DNA from: Rhodobacter sp. | GTDB lineage: Bacteria > Pseudomonadota > Alphaproteobacteria > Rhodobacterales > Rhodobacteraceae | DNA length: 64,000 bases | Assembly: GCA_030065095.1 (NCBI GenBank) | Contig: JASJDP010000017.1 | Span: 186,001-250,000 of the forward strand | Direction of reading: 5' to 3' | Shown here: positions 26,053-34,159 of the stretch, piece by piece | How positions within the stretch are numbered: the stretch's first letter is position 1 | Layout: the number at the start of each line of letters is the position of its first letter | Notes under the pieces: model-generated | What the model was told of the DNA's origin: nothing | The model's input: the letters and a program-made list of their open reading frames with translations, nothing else | Database searches by the model: none | Translations under genes and position numbers: made by a program

Positions 26053-26465
26053 CAGCCGCCTTCCGGACGGAAGTCGAAGGCGCCCGGTTGATAGAGGAAG
26101 GTGACGCAGTCCGATTGCGAGATGCAGCTCGAGATATGCGGAAGGTCGGCCGGGATGAGATAGAAGGCGCCCGGCCCCAATGCGGCGCCCCCCATCGGGT
26201 CGGCGCCCTTTGGCACGTGGGTCATGGCGCCCGAGACAACGACCCCGAACATATCCGCGCCTTTGCGGTGGGCGGGGCTGACAAGGCCTGCGGGAAGGGT
26301 CACCATCGCCATGTATTCGCCCGCGAAGCGGTCGCCGTGGAGCTGGGCAAAGGCCACGCCCTCGGGCGTCCGCGCCCAATCCAGCTCGCCGGCCGGCAGG
26401 GTGGTGATGCTTTGGGCCGGGGCCTGAGTTGCAAGCAGGATGAGGGCGGCGACAGCGGACTTCAT
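26052..26465 (-). CDS. Exported cupin-like protein
   Basis: 137 residues with a short signal peptide (cleavage likely after APAQS) and a cupin barrel: MVTLPAGLVSPAHRKGADMFGVVVSGAMTHV, then LGPGAFYLIPADLPHISSC. His residues in SPAHRKG and DLPHISS are candidate metal ligands. Two cysteines (SSCISQSDC) could form a disulfide in the periplasm. First gene of the ArsR operon; AAGGAG lies 7 bp before the ATG. Function unknown. Confidence 0.78.
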   Translation of the reverse strand: MKSAVAALILLATQAPAQSITTLPAGELDWARTPEGVAFAQLHGDRFAGEYMAMVTLPAGLVSPAHRKGADMFGVVVSGAMTHVPKGADPMGGAALGPGAFYLIPADLPHISSCISQSDCVTFLYQPGAFDFRPEGG

Positions 26466-26482
26466 TCAAGCACTCCTTTTGC

Positions 26483-26525
26483 GATACCTTTTGGTATCAT
26501 GTAAAATGGAATACCAAAAGGTATC
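26483..26525. promoter_or_regulatory. Paired operators of the ArsR operon
   Basis: GATACCTTTTGGTATC (26483-26498) is a perfect palindrome; a second, ATACCAAAAGGTAT (26511-26524), shares the half-sites with an AAAA centre. The centres are 27 bp apart. Placed just upstream of the cupin start and 57 bp before mmcB, they are good candidates for the ArsR protein's own sites. Confidence 0.72.
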
Positions 26526-26554
26526 ATGTCAAGCATAAAGCTTCCTTGATTTTT

Positions 26555-26569
26555 GTTCACGGATTGTTC
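26555..26569 (+). promoter_or_regulatory. LexA (SOS) box of mmcB
   Basis: GTTC ACGGATT GTTC, an exact alphaproteobacterial LexA operator, directly before the first in-frame ATG (26570) of mmcB. mmcB is a known SOS gene in Caulobacter. Confidence 0.85.
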
Positions 26570-26581
26570 ATGGTTCCGGGC

Positions 26582-27052
26582 ATGCCAGACGATCAGACCT
26601 TACCGCCGATGAAGCCCGGCCAGTTGCTGGCCCGCGGGGTGTGCCGGCATCTTCTGAGCCTCGATTTCGTGACCGTGGAAGAACTGATCCCGTCGCCGGG
26701 GTTACGGGTCGATGTCATGGCGCTTGGTCCGAAGGGTGAAATCTGGGTGGTGGAGTGCAAATCGAGCCGCGCCGATTTTCAGGCGGACCACAAATGGCAA
26801 GGCTATCTGGAATGGTGCGACAGGTATTTTTGGGCCGTGGATGCGGAGTTTCCGGCAGAGCTATTGCCCGACGAGACCGGGCTTATCATAGCGGATGCCT
26901 ATGATGCCGAGATCGTGCGGATGGGGCCCGAGGCCAAGCTGGCCGGCGCACGGCGCAAGGTCATGGTGCAGAAGTTCGCACGCCACGCGGCGCTACGCTG
27001 GCAGGCGGTGCGCGATCCGGGGCTGACCCCGGCCCGGGGCATGCCCGCCTAG
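26582..27052 (+). CDS. mmcB: MmcB-family DNA repair protein
   Basis: About 156 residues from the chosen ATG. PD-(D/E)xK-like nuclease-fold landmarks are seen: GLRVDVMAL, IWVVECKSSRADFQADHKWQGY and CDRYFWAVD, the E-x-K being the ECK segment. In Caulobacter, MmcB supports survival of mitomycin C damage and is SOS-induced, which matches the LexA box here. Start choice is uncertain: ATG 26570 touches the operator, 26582 is preferred, 26609 is possible; none has a strong ribosome site. The last four bases overlap the convergent DUF6324 gene. Confidence 0.82.
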   Translation: MPDDQTLPPMKPGQLLARGVCRHLLSLDFVTVEELIPSPGLRVDVMALGPKGEIWVVECKSSRADFQADHKWQGYLEWCDRYFWAVDAEFPAELLPDETGLIIADAYDAEIVRMGPEAKLAGARRKVMVQKFARHAALRWQAVRDPGLTPARGMPA

Positions 27053-27261
27053 CGCTTCGGTTTGGGCTTGGGTTTGCCGGCCGGTGCGCGCGCGCGCGCC
27101 GCGGCGGCCTTGATCTCGTCGGCGATCTCGTCGGCTTCGTCGGGCTCGAAATCCATTGGAATCTCGATACCGGCACCCTCGACATAGATCCGCACCATGC
27201 CCAGATCGGTGGGGCCGATCATCAGGTTGGCCGCGACGTCGCTTTCCTTGTTGATGCCCAT
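27049..27261 (-). CDS. DUF6324-type small protein
   Basis: 70 residues: MGINKESDVAANLMIGPTD, then VRIYVEGAGIEIPMDFEPDE, an acidic helix and a Lys/Pro-rich tail (GKPKPKPKR). Found as a small conserved protein of Rhodobacterales; the basic tail may bind nucleic acid, which is only a guess. GGAGG stands before the ATG. Convergent with mmcB, sharing 4 bp. Confidence 0.75.
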   Translation of the reverse strand: MGINKESDVAANLMIGPTDLGMVRIYVEGAGIEIPMDFEPDEADEIADEIKAAAARARAPAGKPKPKPKR

Positions 27262-27407
27262 GGCGGTGCCTCCGCTGGCGGGTTAACCGGTTGTAATCCC
27301 GCTGGCAAGGGGCGCGCCTTTGGCGCGGTTCCGGTGGCAAAAGCCTGGAGGCCGGATCCTTGTAGCTCTTGCAATCGCAGGGACCGAAGAGTATTTCCCC
27401 CGCCAGT

Positions 27408-27484
27408 GCCGCCTTAGCTCAGTTGGTTAGAGCGCTGGATTGTGGATCCAGAGGTCCCCCGTTCGAGCCGGGGAGGCGGTACCA
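27408..27484 (+). tRNA. tRNA-His (anticodon GTG)
   Basis: Full cloverleaf of 77 nt including encoded CCA. Anticodon stem CTGGA/TCCAG encloses the loop TTGTGGA, anticodon at 27442-27444; the T arm is CCCCGTTCGAGCCGGGG. The acceptor stem GCCGCCT/AGGCGGT begins without an additional G(-1) and has A73. This form is known from a clade of alphaproteobacteria that lost the otherwise universal G(-1). Confidence 0.95.
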
Positions 27485-27860
27485 TAAAAATCAATAGCTT
27501 AGCAGACTGAAGTTGCGACCACACGTGGTTTTGTCTCGTTTTTGTCTCGCCTGGCGGCGCAAAATAGCGAGCGGAAATCCGCAAAGGTCGCCGACTCAAT
27601 CGATTGCTGGGCGGTGACCTGGCTTCCTGAAATGACACCGAGGCCGTGGCATCCCCTGACCGTCCGTCGCTAATGCTGGAAAGACCGCCATGGTTTTCTT
27701 GTCCTTTGTTTGTCTAGGTTTTTGTCGATCCTAAGTGTTGGAGTGGTTCCAGGCCTTCAACGTGATCGACAAAATTTGAACTTTACGGATTGAAGGTGGA
27801 TTAATGCGAAATCAAATCACGCAGGTAATTTCCTTTCTCGTGAAATTCTGGATTGTTTAA
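27485..27860. other. Intergenic stretch between tRNA-His and the polysaccharide locus
   Basis: 376 bp without a credible gene. It holds T-rich runs with repeated TTTTGTCTCG-like words (27530-27550) and a more AT-rich end. No integrase, attachment-site duplicate or terminator could be made out. It marks the switch from ordinary chromosome to accessory region. Confidence 0.5.
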
Positions 27861-29762
27861 TCAAGAGTGAGGTGTAAACAGAAAGAACGGTAATTTAAGG
27901 GGTTCATAAACGTAGGCAATTCGGAACTCAAACTGGTCTAGCTCGATTTGAATGCGGTCTTCAAGCAAGGAATTCTTCAAAAAATTCCTGATCTCATCCG
28001 AAGTGCTGTTCGTGGATGCACCCGGCCATCGCATGTATTCGTAGGACGCCAGCAGCGTGTAGCCGTCGGCGAAGCTGGCCTGAAGCAGGTTCTTATTCTG
28101 CAAAGCGGACAGGCTGTCGGCATCGCCGGCAAAGACAAAACCGTGCCGAACGGGCATGTCGAATGCGAAGTTTAGCATCCCGTCCCCGAATTCCAGGATC
28201 TTGGCGTCTGGTCGCGCGGCCAACAGGTTTGTCTCGATCTCCTTCCGGGCTTGCCAGAATGCAAGCCTGTCGACTGCCTCGATGGACTGTGCGTTTCGCG
28301 CATATGTCATGCTGGCCTGAATGCTGCCGACCAGAACCAGCAGAGTGACCAACATCCAAACGACCTGTCTGGCGTTCGTACGCAGCCGCGCAAGAAACGG
28401 TGCGATCATGAGCGCGGTGACGAAGCTAATCGTTCCAGAGGCAAACGAAAAATACCAAGGTGCCTGGTGCCAATAGTTGACGAAAGCAAAATCGTAGAGC
28501 GCTTTGATGATGATGGCGATGCAGAGTCCGGCGGCAAACGGCGCCCACGGCTCGGCCCGAAAATGACGTCGGATAATTGCCACAAAGAAGCCAGCCAAGA
28601 CAGCGGGGAAGACTAGTTCGGCGACCCGGAAGGTCCCCAGCATCAGAATGGTCCGATCGCCGGAATAATCGGTCAATGCTTCGCGCAGATCGAATGTCGG
28701 CGCGAGAAAATCCACCAGGGTGACATAAAGATTCTGAAGCAGGGCGCCTTCACCCTTTGCGGCTCCGCTGATCGGCATCAAGACACCGGCATAGGACCAA
28801 TTATAGGTCAAATAGCACCCGAGCGCGATCGCCGAAGGCAGTCCCAGCAGGACGACCATCGGGAAACGCCGCCGGATCAGACCGGGTGCCCAGAACAAGA
28901 GCGCCAAACCTATGGAAGCGGAGACAAAGATCTCGTCGAGCCGCGCCAACATAAGAAGCGCTAGAACTGTTCCGAGAGCCAACCAGGGCCTGGGACGCCT
29001 GTCGTCGGGGTCGAAACCAGAGATGAGAAAGGCGACAAGTCCGGTCAACATCAGAACCAACCCGTCTTCCATCCCGGAAAAATGGTTCCAGACCGCCAGG
29101 TTTTGCAGGCCTTGGCCAACGACGAGATAGTAGACACCGGGTACGACGGTCATCGCGGGAAGCCAGGAGCCCGTCGCCCGATGAACGGCAGAGCCCAAAA
29201 GAAGAACGCCGGCAAGGCACAGAATCACGCTGGACCACGCCACGGTATTCATCAACACGATCGCGTTGCCGGCCGAGATTTTGGCGATAGTCCAGACGTA
29301 GAATTGCCAGAGTGGATGGAATCCATTCGTGGGCTTTTCGCCGTCGAAGCTGAAGAATTCAGCGGTCGAGGATTCACCAATGCCAAGGTACAGATAGGCG
29401 TCCCCTGAAAGCAGCCAAAACGCGGAGTCTGCTCCATGCAGCGCTGGCAGAAAGCTTACGGGCAGGAGCGTGAGAACGGTCGCGTAAAGAACGAACCCTA
29501 GGGCCGGAAGAACCCGCCTGGCAGCGCCATCGACTTTGTCTAGATGGCTCTGATGGCTCGAAGCGCCCGACTTGGCTTGCCATTCATGTGAAGCTACAGG
29601 TCCCAACGGTTTTCCCCACGTCTGTTGGACGCCATGCCCCCCAACCGGGTCGGATCCACCTGACGTGTTCCCACGAGGGATCACAAAGCGAAATCCCGGG
29701 CGGAAAATGAATACAAGAGGGAGTGATGAATGTGGAAACTTCGGCGCTGAATTGTTTCCCAA
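27861..29762 (-). CDS. Polytopic membrane protein, GT-C glycosyltransferase-like
   Basis: Up to 633 residues. About eleven hydrophobic helices begin near residue 85 and a ~150-residue soluble part forms the C-terminus. The first extracytoplasmic loop has GDAYLYLGIGESSTAEFFSFDGEKPTNGFHPLW, an acidic loop placed as in dolichol/undecaprenyl-sugar dependent GT-C enzymes. A transfer of a sugar from a lipid carrier at the outer face is therefore likely but not proven. Start unclear: no ATG precedes the first helix; TTG 29762 or GTG 29684 are options and the first ~80 residues look poor in coding character. Divergent from the SGNH gene. Confidence 0.7.
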   Translation of the reverse strand: MGNNSAPKFPHSSLPLVFIFRPGFRFVIPRGNTSGGSDPVGGHGVQQTWGKPLGPVASHEWQAKSGASSHQSHLDKVDGAARRVLPALGFVLYATVLTLLPVSFLPALHGADSAFWLLSGDAYLYLGIGESSTAEFFSFDGEKPTNGFHPLWQFYVWTIAKISAGNAIVLMNTVAWSSVILCLAGVLLLGSAVHRATGSWLPAMTVVPGVYYLVVGQGLQNLAVWNHFSGMEDGLVLMLTGLVAFLISGFDPDDRRPRPWLALGTVLALLMLARLDEIFVSASIGLALLFWAPGLIRRRFPMVVLLGLPSAIALGCYLTYNWSYAGVLMPISGAAKGEGALLQNLYVTLVDFLAPTFDLREALTDYSGDRTILMLGTFRVAELVFPAVLAGFFVAIIRRHFRAEPWAPFAAGLCIAIIIKALYDFAFVNYWHQAPWYFSFASGTISFVTALMIAPFLARLRTNARQVVWMLVTLLVLVGSIQASMTYARNAQSIEAVDRLAFWQARKEIETNLLAARPDAKILEFGDGMLNFAFDMPVRHGFVFAGDADSLSALQNKNLLQASFADGYTLLASYEYMRWPGASTNSTSDEIRNFLKNSLLEDRIQIELDQFEFRIAYVYEPLKLPFFLFTPHS

Positions 29763-29928
29763 ATTGATATAAACGAAAAAACTATCTGCTATTGTTCATG
29801 AGTGGATATACTAGACGACCTCACGAAGTCCTGTGGTCGCTGAAAGACGACCAATACTTTATCTTGCATCGGCTATCTGTTGAAATGACGTTCACGAATA
29901 CTCTGTGTCGATCAGGAATAGGCGTTCA

Positions 29929-30930
29929 ATGGCCGATGTAGCTGGACAATCAACCGAGAGTGGACGCTTCCGCTGGAAGCTCGTGGTGGTCTTGGCAGGT
30001 CTGATCGCGGCGGCATTGGTCGGTCTTTCGCGCTTTCACGGCGCAGCAATGATCGCACCGTCCGAGGTCGAGACCCTCTATTCCGCCTCGCTGACGCCCC
30101 CGGAAGCGCCATTGCGTGTTTTTCACCTTGGCCACAGCCTCGTCGGACCAGATCTACCTGCCATGGTGCAGCAACTCGCAGAACCCGGTCACCGGTACGA
30201 GTCGCAACTCGGCTGGGGAGCCTCTTTAAAGACGCATTGGGACCCCGATGTCGAAATCCCCGGGTTTGCGGAAGAGAACGCACACGAACGATATCGAGAC
30301 GCCCGAGCAGCGCTTTTGAGCGGCGACTACGACGCGTTCGTTGCCACGGAGATGGTCGAGATACGCGATGCCATCAAGTACCATGACTCGTCCAGATACC
30401 TCGGCAAATGGGCTGACCTTGCACGACGGGGAAATCCGGATGTGCGGATCTACCTTTATGAGACATGGCACCAGATCCACGATCCAGAGGGCTGGCTCGC
30501 GCGCCTTGACCGGGACCTTGGGCGCTTTTGGGAAGCCGAAATTCTGTTGCCGGTTCTGGCGCGGCAAGAGGCTCCGGACCCAATTTACGTGATCCCTGCA
30601 GGCCAGGTATTTGCCAAGTTCATACGCGCCGTGCACGAAATCGGCGGCACCGACGATTTTTCCGGAAAAGAAGGATTGATCAGAACGAACTCGGACGGCG
30701 AACTCGACGATGTGCATCTGAACGATCTGGGGACCTATCTGGTCGCGCTCACGCATTATGCGGTTCTCTATCAGAAAAGCCCGGTGGGGTTGCCACGCCA
30801 GCTGCGCCGCGCCGACGGAGGCCTTGCACAGGCCCCGAGCGAAGAGACCGCACGTTTGATGCAGGAGACTGTCTGGCAGGTTGTCACCAGCTATCCCAAA
30901 ACCGGCGTCAGGCAGGCGACGAACCAATAA
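29929..30930 (+). CDS. Membrane-anchored SGNH-hydrolase-like protein
   Basis: 333 residues: one N-terminal transmembrane anchor (about 17-34), then an extracytoplasmic SGNH/GDSL-like domain. The block I motif is FHLGHSLVG with S70 as the likely nucleophile; the C-terminal Asp/His pair sits in DDVHLNDLGTYLVAL. Related enzymes deacetylate or acetylate sugars or cut esters. Placed 16 bp before a glycosidase-like gene in a polysaccharide locus, it probably modifies acyl groups on the polymer. Confidence 0.75.
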   Translation: MADVAGQSTESGRFRWKLVVVLAGLIAAALVGLSRFHGAAMIAPSEVETLYSASLTPPEAPLRVFHLGHSLVGPDLPAMVQQLAEPGHRYESQLGWGASLKTHWDPDVEIPGFAEENAHERYRDARAALLSGDYDAFVATEMVEIRDAIKYHDSSRYLGKWADLARRGNPDVRIYLYETWHQIHDPEGWLARLDRDLGRFWEAEILLPVLARQEAPDPIYVIPAGQVFAKFIRAVHEIGGTDDFSGKEGLIRTNSDGELDDVHLNDLGTYLVALTHYAVLYQKSPVGLPRQLRRADGGLAQAPSEETARLMQETVWQVVTSYPKTGVRQATNQ

Positions 30931-30946
30931 GGCGCGATGGGCTGGC

Positions 30947-32797
30947 ATGATGGTTGGTTTTTTCTCGAGCTTCCGTCGATCGAAAGTGCCGCGATACGCC
31001 TGGGCAATTTCCATGGCATTGTTGGCAGCGATGGCCATCGCGGCGGGAGGCGACTTCAGTGCCTCAGAGTCGACGATTGCGACCCCGGTGGAACCGCAGC
31101 CGCTGGAGACCGCCGGCATCGCCCAAGCGCCTCAGGCCCCTGCAACTGGTTTTGCCGAACCGGATGACAATGCCGCTGGACATTTGGCACTGGGCCTTGC
31201 TGGCATAGTCGACTGGTCGGTCGAACAGCCGTTTATCGATGTCATGAAGACCGCGCGGCCCTGGATCGGGCACCTTCCCGATCAGTGGGGCGGGATGACC
31301 GAGCATGACCTTTCGGAGGCGGGATACCTTGACGAACACGGGTGGCCCATGGCCATTCCGGCGAAGATTGTGGGGATCAGTACGCTTGTCCTGACGGATA
31401 TGCCGGAAGCGGCGGTTTCGCTTGCCGGTCGTTACCGGCTGCGGTTCGAGGGCGACGGAGCCGTTGACGTCAGCGGGAGCGTCGCGGACGTCGACTATGG
31501 CGACGGCGAGATACTGTTCGACTACACGCCTGGCCTGGGCGCAGTGATAGTCACGATTTCCGACTCCGACCCGAAGGGGATTGGCGACTATGTGCGCAAC
31601 ATCTCTGTCGTGAACTTGGCGAATGCCGCCCGTTTCGATGCGGATAAGGTATTCAACCCAAGCTGGGTTGAACGCGTGAATTCCTTCGGCTTGCTTCGGT
31701 TCATGGATTGGATGAACACCAACGACTCGGACCTTGCACACTGGTCGGATCGTCCGCGGCCGGACGACTACACATATGCCCGAAACGGGGCGCCGGTCGA
31801 GATCATGGTGCGTCTGGCCAACGAGCTGGGTGCCGATCCGTGGTTCAACATGCCTCACCTCGCGACCGATGAGTTCATCCGCTCATTTGCGGAATATGTG
31901 CACAGCGCACTTGATCCGGAACGCACGGCTTTCGTCGAGTTCTCAAATGAGGTCTGGAACTGGCAATTCACCCAGGCCGTCTGGGCCGAAGACCGCGCAC
32001 GAGAACGTTGGGGCGTCGAGAACGGATGGATGCAGTATTACGGCATGCGCGCCGCGCAGACCGCCAAGCTATGGAAGGAGGTATTCGGCGCCAGCGCCGG
32101 TGATCGGCTGATCACCGTCATCTCGACCCAAACCGCCTGGCGCGGATTAGAGGCTGATGTTCTCAACGCGCCTCGATGGGTCGAAGAGAACCAAGACATC
32201 AACAACCCTCCGGCGGACTACGTCGATGCTTACGCAATTGCGGGCTATTTCGGCAGGGTTCTTGGAACCCCGGAACGTGCGCCACTTGTGCGTGCCTGGA
32301 TTGAAAGCAGTGCACGGGCCGCCGAAAGCACCGCCGATGCGATGAAACTCTCCGGGGCTGCACGTAAGAAAGAGGTCGACGCGCGAAGATTTGATGCCGC
32401 GATCGCAATTACCGCGCAAGAGCTGCGAGACGGGTCCGTGACGGGAGATATGACGGACACGCTCGCTGACCTGCTGACACTGACTATTCCTTATCATGTC
32501 GATGTGGCAGATCGGTATAACCTCGATCTGATAATGTACGAAGGCGGCAGCCATGTTGCAGGCGTCGGAGAGGTGATCGATGACGAATCCTTGACCGAGT
32601 TCTTCGTCGCCTTGAACTATTCCAATCAAATGGGCGATCTATACGCGGACCTGTTACGCGGCTGGCGATCGCTCGGCGGGCAGTATTTCAATGTTTACGC
32701 CGACGTTCAGCAGCCCGGGAAGTGGGGGAGTTGGGGGGCGTTGCGTCACCTGGATGATCAGAACCCGCGATGGGAGGCAATCTTAAACTCCAAGTAA
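30947..32797 (+). CDS. Membrane-anchored cellulase-like glycoside hydrolase
   Basis: 616 residues: an N-terminal anchor (about 16-34), a Pro/Ala-rich linker, a beta-rich region and a TIM-barrel-like catalytic part. The segment VEFSNEVWNWQF has the Asn-Glu pair (E335) of clan GH-A acid/base catalysts, and LIMYEGGSH (E532) fits the nucleophile. The exact GH family was not recognised. Probably trims, cuts or releases the exopolysaccharide at the cell surface, as seen for glycosidases in other capsule or cellulose loci. ATG 30947 is followed at once by another ATG; ribosome site weak. Confidence 0.75.
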   Translation: MMVGFFSSFRRSKVPRYAWAISMALLAAMAIAAGGDFSASESTIATPVEPQPLETAGIAQAPQAPATGFAEPDDNAAGHLALGLAGIVDWSVEQPFIDVMKTARPWIGHLPDQWGGMTEHDLSEAGYLDEHGWPMAIPAKIVGISTLVLTDMPEAAVSLAGRYRLRFEGDGAVDVSGSVADVDYGDGEILFDYTPGLGAVIVTISDSDPKGIGDYVRNISVVNLANAARFDADKVFNPSWVERVNSFGLLRFMDWMNTNDSDLAHWSDRPRPDDYTYARNGAPVEIMVRLANELGADPWFNMPHLATDEFIRSFAEYVHSALDPERTAFVEFSNEVWNWQFTQAVWAEDRARERWGVENGWMQYYGMRAAQTAKLWKEVFGASAGDRLITVISTQTAWRGLEADVLNAPRWVEENQDINNPPADYVDAYAIAGYFGRVLGTPERAPLVRAWIESSARAAESTADAMKLSGAARKKEVDARRFDAAIAITAQELRDGSVTGDMTDTLADLLTLTIPYHVDVADRYNLDLIMYEGGSHVAGVGEVIDDESLTEFFVALNYSNQMGDLYADLLRGWRSLGGQYFNVYADVQQPGKWGSWGALRHLDDQNPRWEAILNSK

Positions 32798-33338
32798 CGA
32801 CGTCGTGTTTCCAACCCGGCGTGGGGGAAAGGTCACGTGATCACATCACGTCGTTCATGCAAGCGGCGGCAAAAGCGGTCGACCGCAACGACCGCGATCT
32901 ACCGCTGCGATCATCTGGCTATTGTCGATATGACGCCGACTTCGCGTTAAGAAGGTAGCGCGTGTGGTCTCTGCTCGCTCTGGCTGTTTTTTAATTGTTC
33001 TCGTTTCATGTTTAAATTGGAGAATTCCAATCCTTTGGCGACGAATTGAACGTATAATGTCAATAATAATCATCGAATTTCGAGAAAATCACTGTTTCCA
33101 ATATTTGATTAGTTAATTTCTGGAATGCTCATTTGAGCCGTAATAAAATCTCCGTGGGGTAAAATTTGTTTGGGGGCAGTCAAGCTAGACTCGATTCGAA
33201 GTAACGGTAGAACTGGAGTTCTTCCGGTTGGCGCTGGCTGCCACAATGCTTTTACGAGTATCTAGCTACGATACTGCAACTTTGGGACGAGTGAAGGCTA
33301 TCACTGGGTCTGTTGGCTATCGCTTTTGGGGGGCGGAG
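32798..33338. other. AT-rich regulatory gap before the ExoY-type gene
   Basis: 541 bp without a gene, clearly richer in A/T than the flanks from 32990 on. It holds the 17-bp palindrome ACGTGAT-CAC-ATCACGT (32835-32851), 37 bp after the glycosidase stop, and several TATAAT-like words on both strands. It must contain the promoter for the initiating transferase operon, but I cannot fix it. Confidence 0.55.
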
Positions 33339-34133
33339 ATGCAGAACTCGACAAAGGAAGAGGTTGAATTGGCACCGGTGCTGCAGGCTGAGGCGCCGAG
33401 ACCGGTCCAATTGAAGCGTTTGCGTCACGTGACAGTGGCGCTTCCGGTAAAGGCGGCAAACGCCCAACCGCGAGATGGAACCGTTTTGGACGTAGCCGCC
33501 AACGGCCCAAGCCGCCCGGCGCACAATCTCTACCGTAGGCTTGGTAAACGACTGCTCGATTTAGTCCTCGTGACGGTCACCTTGCCGATATCCATTGCTT
33601 TGATCGGCATTGCCGCAATGGCGCTTTGGATCGAGGGTGGCAAGCCGTTCTACAGTCAAGATCGTTTGGGCCGCGGCGGCCGTGTGTTTCGCATGTACAA
33701 ATTAAGGACCATGTCCGTCGATGCAGACGAGCGACTGGAGCAACTGCTTGCAGACAACGAGGCGCTGCGTGCAGAATGGCATTTCACCCAAAAGCTCAAG
33801 GACGATCCCCGGATTACACCAATCGGCCGGTTTCTGCGACGTTCATCTATGGATGAGTTGCCGCAACTTTGGAATGTGGTGACGGGCGATATGAGCCTTA
33901 TTGGCCCCCGCCCAATGATGCCGGATCAATTGCCGCTCTACGGCGACGCAAGGTCCTATATTGCGTTGAAGCCAGGTCTCACTGGCCTTTGGCAGGTCCG
34001 CGAGCGCAACGAAAGCCGGTTTTCTTATCGTGCCCAGGTCGACCGGACCTATGACCACACGGTTTCGCTATGGCTTGATGCTTGGGTGCTTTGGAAGACT
34101 GTCGGGGCCGTCTTGCGGCGGACAGGGTATTGA
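33339..34133 (+). CDS. Exopolysaccharide initiating sugar-phosphate transferase (ExoY/WbaP type)
   Basis: 264 residues; transfers a sugar phosphate to undecaprenyl phosphate, the first step of repeat-unit synthesis at the cytoplasmic face. Seen: one hydrophobic segment (LLDLVLVTVTLPISIALIGIA), then the family core FYSQDRLGRGGRVFRMYKLRTM, DPRITPIGRFLRRSSMDELPQLWNV and DMSLIGPRPMMPDQ, ending in the LKPGLTGLWQV motif. ATG 33339 is chosen for the GGGGGGCGGAG run; an in-frame upstream extension is possible. The kinase-like gene follows 26 bp on. Confidence 0.93.
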   Translation: MQNSTKEEVELAPVLQAEAPRPVQLKRLRHVTVALPVKAANAQPRDGTVLDVAANGPSRPAHNLYRRLGKRLLDLVLVTVTLPISIALIGIAAMALWIEGGKPFYSQDRLGRGGRVFRMYKLRTMSVDADERLEQLLADNEALRAEWHFTQKLKDDPRITPIGRFLRRSSMDELPQLWNVVTGDMSLIGPRPMMPDQLPLYGDARSYIALKPGLTGLWQVRERNESRFSYRAQVDRTYDHTVSLWLDAWVLWKTVGAVLRRTGY

Positions 34134-34159
34134 CCGGCACGCCGGCAGTTGGATTGACG

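Noticed and set aside
27414-27638. Short frame antisense to tRNA-His
   Set aside because: Its C-terminal part is a reverse reading of the tRNA; a common annotation artefact.
27485-27860. Integrase remnant or attachment-site repeat behind tRNA-His
   Set aside because: No recombinase motif and no second copy of the tRNA 3' end were found in the window.
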